Origin: Streptomyces cinnabarinus
Lineage (GTDB): Bacteria; Actinomycetota; Actinomycetes; Streptomycetales; Streptomycetaceae
Length of the DNA stretch: 64,000 nt
Direction: 5' to 3'
Assembly (NCBI RefSeq): GCF_027270315.1
Contig: NZ_CP114413.1
Location: 248,001-312,000, forward strand
Notes under the pieces: generated by a model
The model's input: only the letters and a program-made list of their open reading frames with translations
Told to the model about the DNA's origin: nothing
Databases searched by the model: none
Shown here: piece by piece, positions 58,800 to 64,000 of the stretch
How the letters are laid out: every line of letters starts with the position of its first letter
Numbering within the stretch: position 1 is the stretch's first letter
Translations under genes and position numbers: made by a program

Positions 58800-59723
58800 T
58801 CAGGCCCCGGCCAGTTCCACGGCCCGGCCCAGCAGGGTGACCAGCTCGTCGATGACCGGCGGGCGGGATCCGGGGCGGCTGACAGCCAGGATCTCCCGGT
58901 GCAGCGGGGCGACGCCCGCGGGCAGGTTCACCCGCTCGACCCCGGCGTCGTTTCCCGCGCCGAGGAGCGTGGCCGGGATCAGACCCACGGCAAGTCCGGC
59001 CCGGACCATGGCCAGCATGCTGTGCAGGTCGTCGGTCTCCAGCGTCACCCGGGGCACGATGCCGAGCTCTCCGGCCCAGCGGTGCAGCAGCCGCCGGTCG
59101 GGGTTGCGCGCATGGCCCGAGACCCACTCCCGTTGCAGGCACTCGGCCAGTTCCACCGGGCGGGCGCGCTCCGGTTCGGCGCCCGTGACCAGGACCAGCG
59201 GTTCACGCCCCAGCAGGGTGAGCGTCAGCCCTTCGGACGGGGCCGGGGGGTCCTCGGGCAGATAGCGGTAGGCGATCAGCAGGTCGATGTCCCCCGACCG
59301 CACCCTCGGCACGCCCTCGTCCGTCTCCACGACGACCAGCCGGACGCGGGGACCGGGGCGGCGGGCCCCGAGCGTGGACAGGACCTCAGGGAGCAGGTAG
59401 GTCATGGCGCTGGGGTAGATGCCGACCCGCAGCTCGGCGATCTCACGGTTCGCGATGCCGTGGGCGACGTCCTGGAAGCGCGCGGTCGCGTCGAAGAGTG
59501 TCTCGGCCGCCTGGGCGAGCGCGCGGCCGCCCGCCGTGAGGATCAGTCGGCTGCCGGGGCGGCGGACGATGAGCTCGATGCCCAGGTCGCGTTCGAGCGC
59601 GGCGATGTGCTGGGACACGGCGGAGGGCACATAGCCGAGTTCCGAAGCCGCCTCGGCCATCGAGCCCTGACGCACCACGGCCAGGAAGGTGGCCAGGAGT
59701 TTCAGATCCGGCTGGGACTTCAT
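58800..59723 (-). CDS. LysR family transcriptional regulator
   Basis: The 307-residue protein has the LysR HTH at residues about 5-65 (LKLLATFLAVVRQGSMAEAASELGYVPSAVSQHIAALERDLG). A periplasmic-binding-like effector domain follows (ELRVGIYPSAMTYLLPEVL ... GLAVGLIPATLL). It is divergent from the cysteine-desulfurase-like gene at 59832 across 108 bases, the usual arrangement for a LysR activator and its target. Confidence 0.92.
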   Translation of the reverse strand: MKSQPDLKLLATFLAVVRQGSMAEAASELGYVPSAVSQHIAALERDLGIELIVRRPGSRLILTAGGRALAQAAETLFDATARFQDVAHGIANREIAELRVGIYPSAMTYLLPEVLSTLGARRPGPRVRLVVVETDEGVPRVRSGDIDLLIAYRYLPEDPPAPSEGLTLTLLGREPLVLVTGAEPERARPVELAECLQREWVSGHARNPDRRLLHRWAGELGIVPRVTLETDDLHSMLAMVRAGLAVGLIPATLLGAGNDAGVERVNLPAGVAPLHREILAVSRPGSRPPVIDELVTLLGRAVELAGA

Positions 59724-59831
59724 CGTTCATGAACTTTCTCTTCGTGATCCATCGCTTTACGTGTCGCAAGGTCGACGCCAGAGTAAGGGGGACCGCGACG
59801 CCAGGCACCGCGCCGGCAGAAAGCAGGGACC

Positions 59832-61031
59832 ATGGCCATCGACCTCACCGCCCTGCGGGCCCAGTTCCCCGCCCTCGCCACCGGGCTCGCCTTCTTCGAC
59901 GGTCCGGGCGGCACGCAGACCCCCGCTCCCGTCGCCGACGCCATCGCCGCCACGCTGACCGGCCCCCTGTCCAACCGGGGCACCGTCAGCCCGTCGGAGC
60001 TCAACGCCGAACGCGCCGTCGCCGGGTTCCGAGCCGCCTTCGCCGATCTGCTGAACGTGCCCGCCGACGGCGTCGTCCACGGCCGCAGCGCCACGCAACT
60101 GACGTACGACTTCTCCCGTCACCTGGCCAAGGACTGGAGCGCGGGCGACGAGATCGTCCTCAGCCGCCTCGACCACGACGCCAACGTCCGCCCCTGGATC
60201 CAGGCGGCCGAGCGATCAGGAGTGACGGTCCGCTGGATCGACATCGACCCGGAGACCACGGAACTCGACCTCGACTCCTACGAACGGGTTCTCACGCCCC
60301 GGACCCGGCTGGTCGCGGTCACGGCGGCCTCCAACGTCCTGGGCACCAAGCCTCCCGTGCGCCGGATCGCCGACCGGGCCCATGAGGTCGGCGCCCTGGT
60401 GTACGTGGACGGCGTCCACTACGCCGCACACCACCTCGTGGACGTGCCCGCGCTCGGAGCGGACCTGTTCGTCTGCTCGCCGTACAAGTTCCTCGGACCG
60501 CACTGCGGGGTGCTCGCGGCGGCCCCCGAGTTCCTCGAAACCGTGCGCCCGGACAAGCTCCTGCCCTCCCCCGACACCGTTCCGGAGCGGTTCGAGTTCG
60601 GCACGCTGCCGTACGAGATCCTGGCGGGCGCCACCGCCGCCGTCGACTTCCTCGCCGCACTGGACCCGGGCACCGAGACGTCCCGCAGGGAGCGTCTGAC
60701 CCGCTCGCTGGCCTCACTTCATGAGCACGAGTTGGCACTGCGAGGGCGGCTTCAGGAGGGGCTTCGGTCCCTGTGTGAGGCGATCACCGTGCATTCGAAG
60801 GCTCCCGACCGCACGGCGACCGTCCTGATGACCCTCGAGGGCCGCGACGCCGGCGCGGCCCAGGCACATCTGGCCGCGCGGGACGTGGTGGCACCGGCCG
60901 GGTCGTTCTACGCCTACGAGCCGTTCAGCGCGCTCAAGCTGGAGGCCCCCGCCCTGCGCGCGGGCCTGGCCCCCTACAACACCACCGACGACGTGGACCG
61001 CCTCCTCGACGGACTCGCCTCGTTCCTCTGA
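59832..61031 (+). CDS. Cysteine desulfurase-like PLP enzyme (class V aminotransferase fold)
   Basis: The 399-residue protein begins FPALATGLAFFDGPGGTQTPAPVADAI. The Asp in VYVDGVHYAAH contacts the PLP ring, and the Schiff-base Lys is in FVCSPYKFLGPHCGVL. This matches the cysteine-desulfurase-like subgroup that is not part of the isc or suf clusters. The reaction is uncertain: desulfurase, selenocysteine lyase or related lyase. AGGGACC precedes the ATG. It is likely regulated by the divergent LysR protein. Confidence 0.87.
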   Translation: MAIDLTALRAQFPALATGLAFFDGPGGTQTPAPVADAIAATLTGPLSNRGTVSPSELNAERAVAGFRAAFADLLNVPADGVVHGRSATQLTYDFSRHLAKDWSAGDEIVLSRLDHDANVRPWIQAAERSGVTVRWIDIDPETTELDLDSYERVLTPRTRLVAVTAASNVLGTKPPVRRIADRAHEVGALVYVDGVHYAAHHLVDVPALGADLFVCSPYKFLGPHCGVLAAAPEFLETVRPDKLLPSPDTVPERFEFGTLPYEILAGATAAVDFLAALDPGTETSRRERLTRSLASLHEHELALRGRLQEGLRSLCEAITVHSKAPDRTATVLMTLEGRDAGAAQAHLAARDVVAPAGSFYAYEPFSALKLEAPALRAGLAPYNTTDDVDRLLDGLASFL

Positions 61032-61080
61032 TCCCACGCGCGCCGCGGCGGGGCCGTCGCGGGCGCCGGAGCGCGTTGAG

Positions 61081-62232
61081 GTGTATCCAGAACATATGGT
61101 TTCTGGACGCCACAAAGGGCAGCCTCTGGCACAGGAGCCACGCCACGCGCTGCTGGCGGTACCGGTCGCTCTGATCGTGATCGTCACGGTGATCGACATC
61201 CTGGCCCCGTCCAGCGTCCATCTCGGACCATTCCTGGTCGCCGCGCCGGCGGTCACCGCGTCGTTCGCCGGGCCCCGGGCCACCGCCTGCATCGGCGCGC
61301 TCGCCATCCTGGCCCAGTCCGTGGTGGCGATGGCGCGCACCAGCCTCGTCGATCTGAACCACACCTTCCAGCTGATCACCCTGCTCCTGATGTCGGCGTT
61401 CGTGACCTCGTTCGCGGCCCGGCGCGAGCACCACGAGAAGGAGCTGACCCAGCTGCGGTCCGTGGCGACGGCGGCTCAGGAGGTCGTGCTCAAGCCGCTC
61501 CCCCACCGGGTCGGTCCGTTGCGTATCGCCTCCCTCTATCTGGCCGCCGAGTCCGAGGCCCAGATCGGCGGCGACCTGTACGCCGCCGCCCGCACCGAGC
61601 GGGGAACCCGGTTCGTCATCGGCGATGTGCGGGGCAAGGGTCTTGGGGCGGTCGGGGATGCCGCGCTCCTGCTCGGCGCGTTCCGGAGCGCGGCCCACCG
61701 GCGGGCCGACCTGTCCGCGCTGGTCACCTTCCTGGAGGGCACCGTCTCCTCGGACCTGGACGACCCGGCGGCACTGGAGGCCGCGGCCGAGGACCGCGGC
61801 GAGGCCTTCATCACCGCGGCCGTACTGGACATCCCCGACGACGAGCCGGTCCTTCACCTGATCAGCTGCGGGCACCCGCCTCCTCTGTTACTGCGCAACG
61901 GCAAGGTGCGTGCGCTCGAAACCCGCCAGGCGGCACCGCCCCTGGGGCTCACCGAGTTCGCGGAGGCCGAACTGACCCCGGAGGTGTTCGCCTTCGAGCC
62001 CGGCGACGTCGTCCTGCTCTACACCGACGGTGTCATCGAGGCCCGCGACAGCCAGGGCCTGTTCTACCCGCTCGCGGAACGGGCGGCCGGCACGACCGGC
62101 AAGGGCCCCGACGCGCTCCTGGCCCACCTGCGCACGGACCTGTTGCGCCACGTCGGCGGCCGGCTCGGCGATGACGCGGCCATGGTGGCGATCCAGCGGA
62201 AACCGCGCCGGCCGTACGAGGCACCGGCTTGA
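61081..62232 (+). CDS. SpoIIE-type PP2C protein phosphatase with membrane domain
   Basis: The predicted 383-residue protein has an N-terminal membrane part of about four segments (LLAVPVALIVIVTVIDIL, FLVAAPAVTASF, FQLITLLLMSAFVTSF) and a C-terminal SpoIIE phosphatase. The metal-binding Asp residues sit in IGGDLYAA, VIGDVRGKGLGA, VLLYTDGVIEA and GDDAAMVAI. Such enzymes dephosphorylate anti-sigma antagonists in partner-switching circuits, but no antagonist or anti-sigma gene is adjacent. The start is a GTG at 61081; an ATG at 61096 (MVSGRH) is a good alternative. Confidence 0.88.
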   Translation: MYPEHMVSGRHKGQPLAQEPRHALLAVPVALIVIVTVIDILAPSSVHLGPFLVAAPAVTASFAGPRATACIGALAILAQSVVAMARTSLVDLNHTFQLITLLLMSAFVTSFAARREHHEKELTQLRSVATAAQEVVLKPLPHRVGPLRIASLYLAAESEAQIGGDLYAAARTERGTRFVIGDVRGKGLGAVGDAALLLGAFRSAAHRRADLSALVTFLEGTVSSDLDDPAALEAAAEDRGEAFITAAVLDIPDDEPVLHLISCGHPPPLLLRNGKVRALETRQAAPPLGLTEFAEAELTPEVFAFEPGDVVLLYTDGVIEARDSQGLFYPLAERAAGTTGKGPDALLAHLRTDLLRHVGGRLGDDAAMVAIQRKPRRPYEAPA

Positions 62233-62238
62233 CCTTGA

Positions 62239-62262
62239 CACAGTGACAAGCCCTTCACTGTG
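62239..62262. promoter_or_regulatory. MerR-type operator before the HEAT-repeat operon
   Basis: The dyad CACAGTGA (62239-62246) / TCACTGTG (62255-62262) is perfect and adjoins two overlapping -35-like boxes, TTGACC (62229-62234) and TTGACA (62235-62240). The likely ligand is the MerR-HEAT protein encoded downstream. A clear -10 at 19-20 bases is not seen. Confidence 0.55.
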
Positions 62263-62280
62263 GCCGAGGAGGTGCTCTCC

Positions 62281-62943
62281 ATGCCCACACAGAACACGAA
62301 CACCATGGCAGCGCTCCAGGGGCTGCGGCACGGCGACTCGTCCGTGCGACTCCGGGCGGCGCTGGCCATGGGCACGGCCCCGGACCCTCGATACGTCGAC
62401 GGGCTCATCGAGCGATGCGCGGTGGAGCCCGAGTTCTTCGTGCGGGACATGCTCACCTGGGCGATCACCCGGCACCCCGCGCCGCTCACCGTTCCAAAAC
62501 TCACCGAGGAGCTGCGGTCGGAGCGGGCGCAGGCACGCAGTCAGGCCCTGCACACCTTGTCCAAGGTCGGCGACCGCCAGGCATGGTCGGCGATCACCCG
62601 CGCGCATCTGACCGACGCCAGCGACGAGGTGGCGCGGAGCGCTTGGCGAGCCGCGGTCGTCCTGGTCCCCGAGGCCGCGAAGCCGGAGCTGGCCGAAGCA
62701 TTGGCGACCCAGCTGGGCCGCGGTGGACGTGACACACAGCTAAGCCTCAGCCAGGCCCTGATCGCACTCGGTGACGAGGCCGAGCCCGCCCTCCACGCCG
62801 CGACGACGCATAGCCTCGTCCCTGTGCGGCAGCACGCAGTGGCGACCCAGCGGCTGGCGCGCGACCCGGACGCCGTTTTCGAGTTCGCGCTGGACGAGGC
62901 GAAGCGGATCGTGGCCCTGGGCCCCGGCAGGCAGGAGGAGTGA
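62281..62943 (+). CDS. HEAT-repeat protein
   Basis: The predicted 220-residue all-helical protein consists of about five HEAT-like repeats (ALQGLRHGDSSVRLRAALAMG, KLTEELRSERAQARSQALHTLSKVG, AHLTDASDEVARSAWRAAVVLVP, ALIALGDEAEPALHAA). No enzyme motif is present. The ATG at 62281 has GAGGAGG upstream. It is the first gene of an operon with a MerR-HEAT fusion protein 7 bases downstream, so the two may interact through their repeats (inference). Confidence 0.82.
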   Translation: MPTQNTNTMAALQGLRHGDSSVRLRAALAMGTAPDPRYVDGLIERCAVEPEFFVRDMLTWAITRHPAPLTVPKLTEELRSERAQARSQALHTLSKVGDRQAWSAITRAHLTDASDEVARSAWRAAVVLVPEAAKPELAEALATQLGRGGRDTQLSLSQALIALGDEAEPALHAATTHSLVPVRQHAVATQRLARDPDAVFEFALDEAKRIVALGPGRQEE

Positions 62944-62949
62944 ACAGCG

Positions 62950-63951
62950 GTGTTGATCGGCGACGTGGCACGACGGTCCGGGGTCAGCGCCCGCATGCTC
63001 CGGCACTACGAGTTACTCGGCCTGGTACGGCCGACGGGACGCACGGCCGGCGGCTACCGCGAGTACTCCGGCGCGGACATCCAGCGGATCTTCCACATCG
63101 AGAGCCTGCGCTCCTTGGGACTCTCGCTGCGTGACGTCGGACGCGCCCTGGACGATCCCGCCTTCCGGCCCTCGGATCTGGTCGCCGACCTGATCCGCCA
63201 GACGCAGGCACGCATCGCACGGGAGACGGAGTTGCTCCGGCAGCTCAGCCGCATCGACGCCGCGGAGCCCACCGGCTGGCAGGACGTGCTCCAGACCGTC
63301 TCCCTCCTCCAGGCCCTCGCGTCGGAGAGCGCGGGGATACGTCAGCGAGCCGCCCTGGCCTCGGTCGAAGGGGCGCCGATGCCGGTGGAGGCCCTGGTGG
63401 ACGCCGCGTTGACCGAGTCGGACCCCATCGTCGCCGGAGCCCTGCACTGGGCGCTGGTGCAGAGCGGCGACGCGGCACTTGCGCTGTTGGCGCAGAGCCT
63501 GGCCTCGCCGGAGGCGGAGGTGCGCGAGCGGGCCGTCCGGGCCGTCGCCGAGGTTCCGGGCCCGGCGGCGACCGCCCTGCTCCGGGACGCCCTCACCAGC
63601 CCCGACCTGGTGGTCCGCAGATGCGCCGCTGTGGTGCTGGGAGCGCGTGGCGTGGCCGACTCGGTCCCCACGCTCATCGACATGATCGTCGACGAGGTCA
63701 ACGACGTGGACGCCGCTGACGCGCTGGGCACGCTGGCCGGCGATCCCTCGCTGGCGGAGACGATCGCCGCCGGACTCGTCGACCGCCTGGCCGGTGGCGC
63801 CACGCACGCCGTACGTCGCCGTCTCGCGCAGGCCCTCGCGGACATCCCCGGCGCCACGGCGTCACGCGCCCTGACGGAACTCGCGGACGACGAGGACCGC
63901 GGGGTCGCGCTGACCGCGGCGTACATCCTCACGCTGCGTGCATCGCGCTGA
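62950..63951 (+). CDS. MerR regulator fused to HEAT repeats
   Basis: The 333-residue protein starts at a GTG with the MerR HTH (VARRSGVSARMLRHYELLGLVRPTGR, then YREYSGADIQRIFHIESLRSLGLSLRDVGRALD) and a short coiled coil. From about residue 125 to the end it has HEAT-like repeats (ALLRDALTSPDLVVRRCAAVVLGARGVADSV; RRLAQALADIPGATASRALTEL). This replaces the usual small-molecule domain of MerR proteins with a protein-interaction scaffold. The upstream gene is itself a HEAT protein, so the sensed signal may be another protein. Confidence 0.87.
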   Translation: MLIGDVARRSGVSARMLRHYELLGLVRPTGRTAGGYREYSGADIQRIFHIESLRSLGLSLRDVGRALDDPAFRPSDLVADLIRQTQARIARETELLRQLSRIDAAEPTGWQDVLQTVSLLQALASESAGIRQRAALASVEGAPMPVEALVDAALTESDPIVAGALHWALVQSGDAALALLAQSLASPEAEVRERAVRAVAEVPGPAATALLRDALTSPDLVVRRCAAVVLGARGVADSVPTLIDMIVDEVNDVDAADALGTLAGDPSLAETIAAGLVDRLAGGATHAVRRRLAQALADIPGATASRALTELADDEDRGVALTAAYILTLRASR

Positions 63952-63958
63952 GGAGCGG

Positions 63959-64000
63959 TCAAGTGGGGTTGTTCTGTCCGTCCATGAGCCGCTCGATCGC
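63959..64000 (-). CDS. C-terminal end of a protein running off the right edge (partial)
   Basis: On the minus strand an open frame from the edge ends AIERLMDGQNNPT, then TGA at 63961-63959. It converges on the MerR-HEAT gene with a 7-base gap, which fits a normal gene end. Only 13 residues are visible, so no family is proposed. Confidence 0.4.
   Translation of the reverse strand, partial: AIERLMDGQNNPT

Overview
The window is high-GC DNA (roughly 70% by eye) with dense genes, many GTG starts and a typical Streptomyces gene set: CebR/CebEFG/BglC, DUF2637 and DUF4232 proteins, many MerR and TetR regulators, and Tat-exported oxidoreductases. It reads as a Streptomyces chromosomal accessory or arm region. 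I saw no rRNA, tRNA, CRISPR array or intact insertion sequence.

Layout. 0-3.5 kb: a WYL regulator divergent from a RidA-like gene, then a two-domain VOC protein and an AraC regulator. 3.6-8.4 kb: a trypsin / P-loop NTPase / WD40 giant translationally coupled to a trypsin-co-occurring (Trypco1-like) gene, which looks like a biological-conflict module. 8.5-10.4 kb: a VOC protein and a ferric-reductase-like flavocytochrome. 10.5-19.7 kb: a tightly packed seven-gene minus-strand operon. It encodes an unknown protein, a Dyp-type peroxidase, a protein resembling the N-terminal half of LodA/GoxA quinone-cofactor oxidases, a radical SAM/SPASM enzyme, a LodA C-terminal-half-like region fused to a ferritin-like domain, a FAD enzyme and a methyltransferase. 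An AraC/GyrI regulator diverges from it. I consider this the most novel system in the window.

21-30 kb: small regulatory pairs, several with readable MerR-type promoters, including MerR/hydrolase, MerR/imine reductase and a mer-like metal operon. There is also a degenerate sigma-factor-like gene, a DUF2637 membrane protein, and a FAD oxidoreductase divergent from a LuxR regulator. 30.4-32.3 kb: TetR and a DUF3068 protein. 32.3-42.1 kb: a rubber (poly-cis-isoprene) degradation island. It has two tandem latex-clearing proteins with all known catalytic residues, oxiB and oxiA, a broken TetR gene next to lcp, and a divergent acyl-CoA ligase / TetR / acyl-CoA dehydrogenase set. The inferred flow is extracellular cleavage to oligo-isoprenoid aldehydes, oxidation to acids, CoA activation and beta-oxidation.

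42.2-49.7 kb: MscL with a zinc-ribbon tail, lipoproteins, TetR/enoyl-CoA isomerase-like genes, a MarR-MMPL efflux pair with a clear palindromic operator, and hypotheticals. 49.7-55.9 kb: the cellooligosaccharide uptake locus cebR-cebEFG-bglC with two tandem CebR-box operators. 56-64 kb: GNAT, AAA ATPase, secreted serine hydrolase, LysR / cysteine-desulfurase-like pair, SpoIIE phosphatase, and a HEAT-repeat protein followed by a MerR-HEAT fusion.

Family names come from motif recognition by eye. No database search was run.
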